Numbered from the stretch's first letter, positions 7,207 through 15,975 are shown. The stretch is DNA of 37,904 bases from Treponema sp. (GCA_018385315.1 JAHAZJ010000102.1:1-37904), one strand, 5' to 3'. Program-made: numbers and translations. Notes: generated by a model from the sequence alone, not told the origin.

Positions 7207-8034
7207 TTATTGATATGTAAATTCTGTAACTGAAACTAAATCGTTTACGGTTGTTCCAAATTTCTGTGCAATTGCATATTCAGAAACTTTTGCAACATTA
7301 CCAACAGAATCATATTTTACAATTACACGGTATATAATTTCTTTTGTATCATCATAAGTTGTAATTTGTGAAATTGTTCCGTCCTGTGCATATTTGAAAA
7401 CAAGCTGTTCTTTTGTCATTTTTAATGTGTCATATACAGTAATAGAATCAATTTTTCCATTTTTTGCATAAACATATGTGGTTTCTTTATCCAAAGAACC
7501 ATCAGCACAATATTCTGAAATTACAGAAACACGATTTGCCTCATCATATTTTGTAACAATTTTCCAGATTAAAGCACCTTCACCATCATAACCTGTTTCA
7601 TCAACAAGATTTCCATTTTGATATGTATAGATGATTTTTTCTTTAAGAGTACCGTCTTTTCCATATTCAGAACAATCAACTTTCTGTTTTCCATTGTAAG
7701 TTGTAACAGTTTTCCAAATTAATTCCTGTTTTGCATTATAACAATTCTGTTCTGTAAGATTTCCAAGAGCATCATATGATGAAGTGATTTTTTCGATTAC
7801 AGCATCCTTAGGAGAAAGTTCAACAAGTTCAACTTCTTTTCCAGATGTATTTAGAGTACGAACAATTTTTGTATTTGGAGTTCTAAAATAGTTACCAAAT
7901 TTTGAAGTAATTGTAAAATCAGTCTGTGTAAAATTTTTAACATTTCCAGAAACAGGAGCATAGGAAAGAATATCCAAACCGAATAATGATGTACATAAAG
8001 CTGCTACAGCAATAAAAGATAAAAGCTTTTTCAT
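7207..8034 (-). CDS. Secreted YD/RHS-like repeat protein
   Basis: A 275-residue protein starting at the ATG at 8034, chosen because GGAGG lies 4 nt upstream and a clean signal peptide follows (MKKLLSFIAVAALCTSLFG). The mature part is five or six copies of a roughly 23-residue repeat of the form YDxxGxLxxxxxYxxxGxLIWKxVTxY. This resembles the YD repeats of RHS/Tc-like proteins, but it is short and has no toxin or core domain. The protein is expected in the periplasm or at the outer surface. It is the first gene of the four-gene operon with the LysM fusion, the transglycosylase and the antiporter. Its function is unknown; a scaffold or carbohydrate-binding role would be a guess. Confidence 0.78.
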   Translation of the reverse strand: MKKLLSFIAVAALCTSLFGLDILSYAPVSGNVKNFTQTDFTITSKFGNYFRTPNTKIVRTLNTSGKEVELVELSPKDAVIEKITSSYDALGNLTEQNCYNAKQELIWKTVTTYNGKQKVDCSEYGKDGTLKEKIIYTYQNGNLVDETGYDGEGALIWKIVTKYDEANRVSVISEYCADGSLDKETTYVYAKNGKIDSITVYDTLKMTKEQLVFKYAQDGTISQITTYDDTKEIIYRVIVKYDSVGNVAKVSEYAIAQKFGTTVNDLVSVTEFTYQ

Positions 8035-8090
8035 GAAACCTCCATTTTCTTTTTCTTCAGTCAATCCATTTAATTTTGAAGAAAAACAGA

Positions 8091-8106
8091 TATAATAATA
8101 ATAACA
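8091..8106. promoter_or_regulatory. Possible back-to-back -10 elements of divergent genes
   Basis: The plus strand has TATAAT at 8091-8096, upstream of the UDG-like gene. The minus strand has TGTTATTAT at 8106-8098, an extended -10 for the YD-repeat operon. Neither has a strong -35 box, and the region is AT-rich, so chance matches are possible. Confidence 0.35.
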
Positions 8107-8152
8107 CAAAAATTTTAAAAAAGAAGTCTTTTTTATAAAAAGGATTATTAAT

Positions 8153-8932
8153 ATGACAGATTTACAGTGGAAATTTTTTGAAGCATTTAAGATTGAATTT
8201 AGGGCAAAAGTACAGGAATGGATGTCAATGACAGATGTATTAATTCCACTTCAAAAAAAAGCGGCTGAAGATTGTGGTGTTCCTTTTTATCCAATTGAAA
8301 ACTCTGTGGTTTACAATACTGATCTAGAAAAAATCAAAAAGGAAGATGATATTCGTTTAATAGTAATTGGTGATAATCCTGGTAAATCGGAACAATTAAA
8401 GGAAAAACAGGCATATCTTGTAGGACAAGCCGGAAAAATTGCAGAAGGTTATTTTAGAAGAAATCCTGAATTTGATGTGGATTTTAGAAAAAATGTTATT
8501 ATTTTGAATAAAACACCTGTTCATAGTGCTAAAACTGCAAATTTAAAACAGATTATTAAAGAGGGTGGAGAAAAAGTTGCAGCCTTAATAGAAGAAAGTC
8601 AGATTTGGATGGCACAAAAAACAGCTGAACTTATGGCAAATCTGATTTATGGTGCAGAATTTGAAGAACAGAAGCCTGAATTATGGCTTGTTGGATATGC
8701 AGAGCTAAAGGGAAAGGGCATTTTTGTAAAATATCGGGATTGTCTTAAAGAGAGCTGCTTGAAATGTGGAAAAGATGTGTGGGATAGAGTTTATGTCTTC
8801 CAGCATTTTTCCATGAATTGCTTTACCAAAGATTTGGCAAACCGGATAGAAGACGGAACTTTAACTGTTAAAGGATTAAAAAATCAGATTCATCAACTAG
8901 GTGAATTTCATAGAAAAGAGATTTTTGAATAA
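8153..8932 (+). CDS. Uracil-DNA glycosylase superfamily protein
   Basis: A 259-residue soluble protein. GDNPGKSE at 73-80 and GQAGK at 91-95 have the spacing and character of motif 1 and the following loop in the UDG superfamily (GEAPGxxE...GRAGxLL in family 4), and ILNKTPVH at 117-124 fits the next conserved strand. A late QHFSMN could hold the catalytic-loop histidine. The family-4 cysteine ligands for Fe-S are not recognisable, although a CLKESCLKC cluster is present. AGGA lies 9 nt before the ATG. The gene stands alone, convergent with the Rsm22-like operon. It could be a divergent UDG or a non-catalytic relative. Confidence 0.62.
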   Translation: MTDLQWKFFEAFKIEFRAKVQEWMSMTDVLIPLQKKAAEDCGVPFYPIENSVVYNTDLEKIKKEDDIRLIVIGDNPGKSEQLKEKQAYLVGQAGKIAEGYFRRNPEFDVDFRKNVIILNKTPVHSAKTANLKQIIKEGGEKVAALIEESQIWMAQKTAELMANLIYGAEFEEQKPELWLVGYAELKGKGIFVKYRDCLKESCLKCGKDVWDRVYVFQHFSMNCFTKDLANRIEDGTLTVKGLKNQIHQLGEFHRKEIFE

Positions 8933-8969
8933 AACGTCAAGGGATTTTTTGATTGTTTTTTGAAAAGAC

Positions 8970-10361
8970 CTATAGTTCTACAATCCGGGCACCAGATTTC
9001 TGGTCTATTTTTCCTTCCCTAGGTTTTTTTACTGAAATTAAGTCGCCACTTGTTAACTGTTTGTTTCTTGTGGAAATGAGTGTTAATCCAAGCTTACTGC
9101 ACCCATAAAAGCCAGTGCGTCCAGCTGGAAGAGGGAATGGGTCAGAATTAATTCGGATTTTTATTTCATCATCAGTTTTATTTTCAGAAGGTTGTTTTGT
9201 TGAAATTGCAATAAAGGCTAGAGTAGCTCTATCTTTTGAAAGTTTTGCTTGTTCTGAAAGTTTTAATAGTTTTGCAGGGGCATCAACTGTAGAAAATGAA
9301 AAATTGCACCATTTATGTTGACTTCCAGTATATGCTTTAAATCCATTCATTGGGCATTCTTCTGCATGTGGACATGGTGCCAACACATATTTTTCTATGC
9401 CAATAAATCTGTCTCGAAGCAAAGATAATGTTCTTGCAGCTTTTGGAACGCCAGGTTCTACAAGCAGGAAATTTGCTTCTTTGGTTCCGTAATTTGTTAA
9501 CTGTTCAAAATATTTTTTTGTCTGATATTCTGGAGGCATGTGGCTGGCTTGATCCAGTTCGTTGAGCATGTTTGCGCAAGTAATAAAATCGCATTTTTGT
9601 TTAATGCTTGTTCCAAAAGAACCTTTCACGCGAATTATTTTCCATGGTTCACAATTTGTTTTTGCAGAAACAGAAAGATATAAATCTTCTCCAAGGGCAA
9701 GGGAATTAGATGAAACATCCAGACAATACCAGGTGAGTTTCTTTTCTCTTAATTCTGGACGAGCAAGCCATAATGCAATTACAACAGTTAAAGGTCCGCT
9801 TCCTAAATCTAAACAAACAGAATCTTTTTTTGGAAAAAGTGAATCAGGAAGATTGCTAAATAGACGAACCAAACGTACTAGATTCCACCGGGTATAATAG
9901 CGAACATATGATGATAACTGAACAGTTTCATTCATGTAGCCAAGTCGGCGGGTGCTTCTTTCGTCTGTAAGCTGATGGGAAAATGCTTTGATATTATCAG
10001 GGAGCTGCTGCAGCTGTTTACTGTTTAATGGGCGAACTCCCTGAATTATTTCATCAAAATTATTAATGATGTTTAAACTTTCTTTTGGAATGGAGTGAGT
10101 TGAAAAGAGGGTTGGATATATATTTTTTTCAGTTTTGATTTCCCTTTCAACTAAGCTTCCACTTTTTTTTAGATCTATCTTTTTATCATTTGTCTTTTTA
10201 TTAAAGGTGGTTTTGCCTGAATTTTTTATATCAGAAGCTTTTACTCTGTCTGAGCTTCCAACTGATTTTTGTGTTCCTGATTTTTTTTCTGTTTTTTCTG
10301 TTTTTTCTGTTTTATCAGAGCTTTTCTTCTGGAATTTTGAATAAAATTTGTCTTCTGCCAT
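8970..10361 (-). CDS. Rsm22-family ribosome-associated methyltransferase-like protein
   Basis: A 463-residue protein. The first 80 residues are a low-complexity Lys/Ser/Thr tail with KTEKTEKTEKK. A Rossmann SAM-binding domain follows, with motif I DLGSGP at 185-190 and the Rsm22 signature of cysteines at 330 (PCPH), 336 (CPM) and 352 (WCNFS), plus C421 in FYGCSKLG. In the mitochondrial relatives (Rsm22/METTL17) four conserved cysteines hold an Fe-S cluster and the protein acts in small-subunit assembly; the four cysteines here fit that pattern. It is the last gene of the der-merR-rsm22 operon, 8 nt after the MerR gene. Whether it still methylates rRNA is not visible. Confidence 0.85.
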   Translation of the reverse strand: MAEDKFYSKFQKKSSDKTEKTEKTEKKSGTQKSVGSSDRVKASDIKNSGKTTFNKKTNDKKIDLKKSGSLVEREIKTEKNIYPTLFSTHSIPKESLNIINNFDEIIQGVRPLNSKQLQQLPDNIKAFSHQLTDERSTRRLGYMNETVQLSSYVRYYTRWNLVRLVRLFSNLPDSLFPKKDSVCLDLGSGPLTVVIALWLARPELREKKLTWYCLDVSSNSLALGEDLYLSVSAKTNCEPWKIIRVKGSFGTSIKQKCDFITCANMLNELDQASHMPPEYQTKKYFEQLTNYGTKEANFLLVEPGVPKAARTLSLLRDRFIGIEKYVLAPCPHAEECPMNGFKAYTGSQHKWCNFSFSTVDAPAKLLKLSEQAKLSKDRATLAFIAISTKQPSENKTDDEIKIRINSDPFPLPAGRTGFYGCSKLGLTLISTRNKQLTSGDLISVKKPREGKIDQKSGARIVEL

Positions 10362-10369
10362 AGTTCTTT

Positions 10370-10684
10370 TTATATTTTTTTTAATTCAAGAAAGGCTTGT
10401 GTTAAATAACTTCTAGCTTCCTGAATCTGCTTAATAATATCTGCATTTTGTTGAACGGAATGTGCTTCTTCGAGAATTTGCTGTCCGGCACCTTCTGCAG
10501 TAAATTTTTTTTCGTTAATTAAATATTTAATGCGGAAAATAAGTTCGACTTCTTTTTGAGAATATATTCTTCTTCCGTTATTATCCTTTTGGGGAGTAAA
10601 ACCTGGAACAACCTCTTCCCAATAGCGTAAAACGTGAGATTTTACACCTGCAAGCTCCTCTATTTGTCCGATTGTATAAGTCAT
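10370..10684 (-). CDS. Small MerR-type DNA-binding protein
   Basis: A 104-residue protein starting with the MerR winged helix-turn-helix (YTIGQIEELAGVKSHVLRYWEE, then RRIYSQKEVELIFRIKYLI). A single helix of about 35 residues follows, suited to dimerisation. There is no effector-binding domain and no metal-ligand cysteine. It lies 9 nt after der and 8 nt before the Rsm22-like gene, so it should be co-transcribed with two ribosome-assembly factors. The target is unknown. Confidence 0.87.
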   Translation of the reverse strand: MTYTIGQIEELAGVKSHVLRYWEEVVPGFTPQKDNNGRRIYSQKEVELIFRIKYLINEKKFTAEGAGQQILEEAHSVQQNADIIKQIQEARSYLTQAFLELKKI

Positions 10685-10693
10685 TTTTATCTT

Positions 10694-12223
10694 CTATTCC
10701 CTATCTTCCCATTTCTGGCGGCTGCCTTTAAAATCAAGTTGAACAGGAATTTGATCATAACCCAAATCTTCTCTGATACGATTTTTCAGGTATGTAACAT
10801 AAGTTTCTGGAACAACTTCTGGTCTTGTTGCAAAAAGCATAAACTGAACAGGATTTGTTCCTATTTGTGTCATATATCGAATTTTAAAATGTCCTGTTTT
10901 ACTTGCTGGTGGCGGATATCTGTCTAACCAATCTTGAAGGGCTTTGTTTAGAGCTGCAGTTTCAATCTTTTTGGTAAGCTGTGAATACAACTGGATTGTA
11001 GTGTTAAGGAGCTCTTTTATACCTTTGCCTTCCAAAGCTGAAAGAGGGAGGATTGGTGCAAAATCCATGTGGGCAAACATAATGTTCATCCATTCACGAA
11101 CACTCTTTATAGCTTTATTTCCCTGATCCTCTTTTAAGTCCCACTTATTCAAAACAAAGATGATTCCTCGTCCTTTTTCAAAAGCAAGGGAACATATTTT
11201 TTTGTCCTGTTCTGCAAGGCCTTCAACTGCATCAATCATTAAGAATACAACGTCACATTCATCAAGAGTTTTGATTGCACGGTTTACAGAATAATATTCA
11301 ACATCATCTGTAACTTTTGCTTTTCTACGGATTCCCGCTGTATCAAGAACTTTGAAGTAATGTCCACCATATTCAAATTCTCCTTCGACAACATCGCGGG
11401 TTGTTCCAGCATAATCACATACAATAGATTTTTCAGAATGTGTAAGTTTGTTTGAAAGAGTTGATTTTCCTGTATTTGGTTTTCCAAGAATTGCAATTTT
11501 AATTGGACGGTCTGTACTTACAACCTTTACTCTTGAAAAGTCACATTTTTTTTCAACAAGTTCACTAAGTTCACCAAAACGATCTCCGTGTTCTGCAGAA
11601 ATAAAGAGTAATTCATCAAAACCATATTTAGCATAGTTCCAGGCTTCTGCTTCGTTTTTTCCTCCTTCTGTTTTATTTACAACTGCAATTACTTTGTTCC
11701 AGTAAGGGCGCATGCGGAGAATGAATTCTTCATCTTCACCAGTAATAACCCCTGCTTCAAGAACAAGGATTACAACATCAGCTTTTTCTATCATTTCAAG
11801 GGAGCGTTCTACAACATAATCGTCTAATTCTGCTTCCATGGTTCCAATGTCCCGGGTAAGTTTATAGCCACCTGTATCTACAAGGTGAACTGGTTTGCTG
11901 TTTAAAATGGCTGTGGCTTCTACAGGATCCCGGGTAACACCAGGCTGGTCATTTACAATAGCAATGCGTCTATGAAGGAATCTGTTAAATAAAGTTGATT
12001 TACCTACATTTGGACGACCGGCAATTACAACAACAGGTAAGCCTTCATATTCCATGTCTTCTGGTGCAAGGTCACCGTTTACAGTAACTGTTCCATCTTT
12101 TGCAACATGTACTTCGCATTTCTGTGCTTCTTTATCAATGAAATCTGGTAATTCTTCCTGTTTTTTTGAAGTTACTTCCTGTTTAGGTTTAGAAAAATCG
12201 GGTTTTGCTTTCTTTTTTGCCAT
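10694..12223 (-). CDS. der: Ribosome-assembly GTPase Der (EngA)
   Basis: A 509-residue protein with two tandem GTPase domains and a C-terminal KH-like domain, needed for 50S subunit assembly. Domain 1 has the P-loop GRPNVGKST (69-77), DTGG (116-119) and a base-recognition motif NKTE (183-186), where NKxD is usual. Domain 2 has GKPNTGKST (247-255), DTAG (294-297) and NKWD. Before domain 1 there is an extra Lys-rich extension of about 60 residues, making the protein longer than the usual 440-490. The ATG at 12223 lacks a ribosome binding site and lies 9 nt from a -10 box, so the mRNA may be leaderless. It is first of the der-merR-rsm22 operon. Confidence 0.97.
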   Translation of the reverse strand: MAKKKAKPDFSKPKQEVTSKKQEELPDFIDKEAQKCEVHVAKDGTVTVNGDLAPEDMEYEGLPVVVIAGRPNVGKSTLFNRFLHRRIAIVNDQPGVTRDPVEATAILNSKPVHLVDTGGYKLTRDIGTMEAELDDYVVERSLEMIEKADVVILVLEAGVITGEDEEFILRMRPYWNKVIAVVNKTEGGKNEAEAWNYAKYGFDELLFISAEHGDRFGELSELVEKKCDFSRVKVVSTDRPIKIAILGKPNTGKSTLSNKLTHSEKSIVCDYAGTTRDVVEGEFEYGGHYFKVLDTAGIRRKAKVTDDVEYYSVNRAIKTLDECDVVFLMIDAVEGLAEQDKKICSLAFEKGRGIIFVLNKWDLKEDQGNKAIKSVREWMNIMFAHMDFAPILPLSALEGKGIKELLNTTIQLYSQLTKKIETAALNKALQDWLDRYPPPASKTGHFKIRYMTQIGTNPVQFMLFATRPEVVPETYVTYLKNRIREDLGYDQIPVQLDFKGSRQKWEDRE

Positions 12224-12232
12224 AATGTAAAA

Positions 12233-12241
12233 ATTATAGCA
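12233..12241 (-). promoter_or_regulatory. Extended -10 promoter of der, close to the start codon
   Basis: The minus strand reads TGCTATAAT (12241-12233), followed by only 9 nt before the der ATG. With the usual 6-8 nt to the start site, the transcript would begin 1-3 nt before the start codon. Confidence 0.65.
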
Positions 12242-12299
12242 TAAATTAATTTTTTAGAATATATGAACAGAGTTGACCTGGAAAATAAGAACAGAATGG

Positions 12300-12340
12300 A
12301 AAAAAAACGTCATGCCGAACTTAAATCAACATGACGTTTT
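12300..12340 (-). terminator. Intrinsic terminator of the ABC/LolA-like/barrel operon
   Basis: The 11-nt arms AAAACGTCATG (12304-12314) and CATGACGTTTT (12330-12340) pair perfectly. On the minus strand the stem runs into eight T (A at 12300-12307). It lies 17 nt past the barrel gene's stop codon. Confidence 0.9.
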
Positions 12341-12356
12341 GTGTTTAGGATAATTA

Positions 12357-13730
12357 TTAGTAATTACCACCACCTAATTTTGCAGAAAGTTTAAGTGCTA
12401 CGACAGGTTTTTCGTCCCAGTCTGTAACTGTAATGTATGGACCTGCACCAAATGAAAGTGCTGAGTTTACAGAATAATTAGCTGTTGCAGAGAAAGTTGC
12501 AACTGGAAGATAAATGTCTGATTCTTTAAGACTCATTGCTCCGAGATTTGGAAGGACCTCTGGTGTATCAAAAACATCATTGCGACCAAAGTTCATCATG
12601 CCAAAAAGAGAAATTGAAAGGTCTTTAACATCACCAATCTTTCCAAAGTTTGTAATGAATGCAATATTGTGTCCCTGATAAAATTCAGGAATATCTAATA
12701 TGCCTGGTTTAGAATATAATTTATCTACATCATTTCCATCATAATAATACTGAGCGGCCAATGTAATCTGAGGATCTTTCCAATAGTAGCTTACGCCAAC
12801 TGTTGCCTGGAAAATACTTGATTTATTATTCCAGCTTGAGTCAGCCTGCCATTCTGAGTTTCCACCGTACTGATAAAGTGCTTCTCCAAAGATTGTCATT
12901 TTTTTGAGACTACCACTTGCTGTAATCATAGCTTTAGGAGCGGCTTCGTATTTGTAATATGCACCGGTTCCAAATTCCCATCCACCAAGAAGAAATTCAT
13001 ATTTTGCTGCAAAGGCTGTTTTATTTGCTTTGAAGTCTGATGAAGGAACTGCATAAAGCCATAAACAGTTTAATGAATCTGGGAAAGTGATTTGTGCTCT
13101 TAAATTTAGACAGCCATCAACCTGAGCATCTGTATCTTCTGGATTAATTGATGATGTGTTGATAATGTCTGAAACTGGGCTAAAGAAAAATCCTGTGCCC
13201 CAGGAAACTGTGTGAATACCAAAACGGAAATATGCTCTGTCTGCAACAGAAAAGTCTGTAAAGCATTCTTTTACCTTTAAGTAGTCAGAAATAGCAACGG
13301 GAACAACTGTTGGAAGAGGATTAGGATTTTGATTAGGATTTGGATTAGGAATTGTACCTGTTCCAACACTAGTGAAAGGATAATTAAAGGCAAATTTAGT
13401 ATAAATGCGTAAATCCTGAACTGGACGGGCATCAATACTAAGTGTTGAATTTAATGTTGGTGTAAGAGTTGTATCAGCAAGATTGTCTGAAAAAGATTTA
13501 TCTTCCGAAGAAAATAATGTTGTCATTGTAGAAATAGAAGAAGAAAGACTTCCTCCAATTTTTACGCTGCCGTTTTCAAATAAGATTCCTTTAGAAAGAT
13601 CTGATGAAGCAGATACAGAAGTTACTTCTTCAATTCCATCATCAAAAAAGAAATCATCATCTTCAAACTGGGCAAAGGCTGCAATTGCAATAAGATTTAA
13701 TAATATTAATACTGTAAATAATTTTTTCAT
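12357..13730 (-). CDS. Predicted outer-membrane beta-barrel protein
   Basis: A 457-residue protein with a Sec signal peptide (MKKLFTVLILLNLIAIAAFA) and a very acidic, Phe-rich mature N-terminus (FEDDDFFFDDG). Many alternating amphipathic strands ending in aromatic residues follow, such as YFRFGIHTVSWGTGFFF and ALYQYGGNSEW. A linker of Asn-Pro repeats occurs near residues 127-145. I do not recognise a named family; the strand pattern indicates an outer-membrane barrel. It is the last gene of the ABC/LolA-like operon, behind an internal hairpin terminator, so its expression may be tuned separately. It could be the outer-membrane exit or acceptor for whatever the ABC complex and LolA-like protein handle, which is inference from context. 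Confidence 0.78.
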   Translation of the reverse strand: MKKLFTVLILLNLIAIAAFAQFEDDDFFFDDGIEEVTSVSASSDLSKGILFENGSVKIGGSLSSSISTMTTLFSSEDKSFSDNLADTTLTPTLNSTLSIDARPVQDLRIYTKFAFNYPFTSVGTGTIPNPNPNQNPNPLPTVVPVAISDYLKVKECFTDFSVADRAYFRFGIHTVSWGTGFFFSPVSDIINTSSINPEDTDAQVDGCLNLRAQITFPDSLNCLWLYAVPSSDFKANKTAFAAKYEFLLGGWEFGTGAYYKYEAAPKAMITASGSLKKMTIFGEALYQYGGNSEWQADSSWNNKSSIFQATVGVSYYWKDPQITLAAQYYYDGNDVDKLYSKPGILDIPEFYQGHNIAFITNFGKIGDVKDLSISLFGMMNFGRNDVFDTPEVLPNLGAMSLKESDIYLPVATFSATANYSVNSALSFGAGPYITVTDWDEKPVVALKLSAKLGGGNY

Positions 13731-13751
13731 TTTTAAATTCTCTTATGTGAT

Positions 13752-13789
13752 AAAAACTAAGGAATCTATTTTGTTGAAAAGATTCCTTA
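13752..13789 (-). terminator. Intercistronic hairpin with T-run (attenuator or terminator)
   Basis: The 9-nt arms TAAGGAATC (13758-13766) and GATTCCTTA (13781-13789) form a hairpin. On the minus strand it is followed by G-TTTTT (A at 13752-13756). It lies between the LolA-like gene and the barrel gene, so some transcripts should stop before the barrel gene. I see no strong separate promoter for that gene. Confidence 0.65.
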
Positions 13790-13799
13790 TAGCGTTTTT

Positions 13800-14561
13800 C
13801 TAGTTTAATCCTTCCAGGTAAGCTTTTGTGAAAAGGCGATCTGGCAATTTATCGAAAGTAAGGTCTGAAATAACCTGCTGAGTACTTTCACCCTTGTTCA
13901 ATTCATCTTTCATAATAATCTGAGTTGCAACATAACCTGCTGGAACTTTTGAATATTTTGGAATAAGAATTGTTCTCATCAAACGGCCTGAACCAGAAAA
14001 ATCTTCTTCTTTTAATACAAGAGGAATATCTTTTCTAATATAAAGTGTTGATTTCTGATATGAAGGCTCTGTAGTTTTTGCATCCAAAGTAATGATATAA
14101 ACCTCATATTTTCCAAGTGTACCTGTTTTAAATTCAGCAATATTATAATTATCACGCCACCGTGTTTTTGACTGGTTTACATCATCAAGTTTTACATCTG
14201 AATCACCAAGAGCTTCTTTAATAGAAGTGTGAGTGAATTTACGGCTGATTGGATCGTAAGTCCAAATGTTATCTCCATCACGCAAATAACCTTTTCCTTT
14301 ATCTGCTTGTGGGAAAATCTGTACAATGGTCATTAAATCTTTATCTGTGCGTTCATAAATCTTGTACTGAAGATTTTCCTTTGGTTTTCCAGGTTTTTCA
14401 ATAACAAGAGAAATTGTGGCAGAATAATCTCCGTGATAAGCAAGTGTATCATCAGTAGATTCAAGAATTTTATAAGCCTGCTCTGCTTCTTTTGAAGAAA
14501 CCTGTGCAAATATAAATGTTGCAGCTAATAGCAAAGCAATAGAAGTAACTATTTTTTTCAT
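13800..14561 (-). CDS. LolA-like periplasmic outer-membrane-sorting protein
   Basis: A 253-residue protein with a Sec signal peptide (MKKIVTSIALLLAATFIFAQ) and a fold pattern of the LolA/LolB-like superfamily. It has DLMTIVQIFPQADKGKGYLRDGDNIWTYDP in mid-protein, then PSYQKSTLYIRKDIPLVLKEEDFSGSG near residues 165-190. Such proteins bind lipid or acylated cargo in a half-open beta-barrel and ferry it between membranes. TGGAGGAAAAA precedes the ATG. It follows two FtsX/MacB-type permeases by 25 nt and precedes the barrel gene, as expected for a periplasmic carrier of the same system. It is not a plain LolA: it is longer and closer to the 'outer membrane lipoprotein-sorting protein' variants found with RND or ABC exporters. 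Confidence 0.83.
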   Translation of the reverse strand: MKKIVTSIALLLAATFIFAQVSSKEAEQAYKILESTDDTLAYHGDYSATISLVIEKPGKPKENLQYKIYERTDKDLMTIVQIFPQADKGKGYLRDGDNIWTYDPISRKFTHTSIKEALGDSDVKLDDVNQSKTRWRDNYNIAEFKTGTLGKYEVYIITLDAKTTEPSYQKSTLYIRKDIPLVLKEEDFSGSGRLMRTILIPKYSKVPAGYVATQIIMKDELNKGESTQQVISDLTFDKLPDRLFTKAYLEGLN

Positions 14562-14586
14562 TTTTTCCTCCAGGAATAAAATTAAA

Positions 14587-15975
14587 TTATTTAAAAGTTC
14601 TGAGTGCTTCGGCAGGATTCATTTTTGCAGCTTTTCTAGCAGAACCCCATACAGCCCATGAAGTTAAAGCTATCAAAAGGATATACTGAACAATAATTGA
14701 AACTGCAGAAAGCTTGAATGTAAAATGTCCGTTATCCAAGAATAATCTTAATGCTTCATTTGAGACAGGTATAAAATGAACAATTGTCATTGCAACTACT
14801 GAAATTAAAAGTCCTAAGACTGCACCAAGGATACAAAGAACAACTGCTTCTGTTGTAAAAATTTTTCCTGTAGTCTTTCCTTCCATTCCGAGAGCACGCA
14901 TTGTACCAATTTCTCTGATTCGTTCATACAAAATCATGCGGTATGTGTTAGAAATGCCAACCATAACAATGAACAAAATTACAAGAAGAATAACTGTAGC
15001 TACAACATGGACAACGTTTACAACTGTTTTAATTCCACCAATCTGGTCATAAAGGGCTTCTACTCCCCATTTTGTTCCTTCCCACTGGTTATCTTCACCT
15101 TCGAACTGTTTTGTGATTCCTCTACCAATATTTGTAGGATTTGTCATCATGGCCTGAAGTCGGCTTGAAACATTTTGACCATCTTCTCTAAGTTTATTTT
15201 CAATTAAATTAGCAACTTTAACCTGTTCCTCTTTATTATTCAAATAAATTGAGAAAATTGTATAACCATCTTCTGGAAGTCCAATTAATGTGTTCAATTC
15301 TGCCAGGTCTGTGTAAGCCTGAAGTGTATTAATCAAACTGTTTGATTTGAAAATACCTGCAACTGTTAAATCTGTTACTGCATTCTGACCATAAACAGTT
15401 GATGTTGAGAAGATAAACTGATCCCCAACTTCAAGACCTAAAGATTCAGCAGTTTTATCACTAATAAGAACTGAATATGGTTTAAGATTTTCAATTCCAC
15501 CAGAAACAAATTGGAAAGAATCAGTAAGGTCTTTATCTGAAAGGTCTCTACCATAAAGCTGCACTACAGATTTATTTCCTTCAAAAATTACGCGTCCTGT
15601 ATTTGTTGAATAAAAGGAAACGGATTTGTAATTAATTCCACTTTCTTCAACAAGATTTTTTATGTATGCACCATCTCTAATAATGCTGATAAGCTGAGAT
15701 TTCTTTCCTTCTTCTGTTGGTGGAATTTTTTCAATTCCCTGAATAAGAACTGTACCACCAACTAACTGTGCAATCTGATTTTCCAGGTTATCAACAATAC
15801 CTGCTGTTAAACCGTCAATTGCTGTAACAACGAAAAAACCAAATGCAATTGCAATAGCAAGTATGGCGTTTCGTTTTTTCTGTCTTGTAAGATTTTTAAA
15901 AGCCAGTTTATAAATAATTACTTTTCTTGCAAAATTTAATTGTATTCTTTTTATTAATCCTATTCTTGTTTTCAT
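14587..15975 (-). CDS. FtsX/MacB-family ABC transporter permease (second)
   Basis: A 462-residue permease of the LolCE/MacB type. It has a cytoplasmic N-terminus (KLAFKNLTRQKKRNAILAIAIAFGFFV), one membrane helix, a large periplasmic domain of about 270 residues, then three membrane helices with the FtsX-type stretch RMILYERIREIGTMRALGMEG. The ATG at 15975, one base after the stop of the first permease (TAGTATG), is preferred over a GTG four codons upstream. No strong ribosome binding site is seen, so coupling is likely. It should pair with the first permease as a heterodimer driven by the ATPase at 17536-18378. Confidence 0.9.
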   Translation of the reverse strand: MKTRIGLIKRIQLNFARKVIIYKLAFKNLTRQKKRNAILAIAIAFGFFVVTAIDGLTAGIVDNLENQIAQLVGGTVLIQGIEKIPPTEEGKKSQLISIIRDGAYIKNLVEESGINYKSVSFYSTNTGRVIFEGNKSVVQLYGRDLSDKDLTDSFQFVSGGIENLKPYSVLISDKTAESLGLEVGDQFIFSTSTVYGQNAVTDLTVAGIFKSNSLINTLQAYTDLAELNTLIGLPEDGYTIFSIYLNNKEEQVKVANLIENKLREDGQNVSSRLQAMMTNPTNIGRGITKQFEGEDNQWEGTKWGVEALYDQIGGIKTVVNVVHVVATVILLVILFIVMVGISNTYRMILYERIREIGTMRALGMEGKTTGKIFTTEAVVLCILGAVLGLLISVVAMTIVHFIPVSNEALRLFLDNGHFTFKLSAVSIIVQYILLIALTSWAVWGSARKAAKMNPAEALRTFK

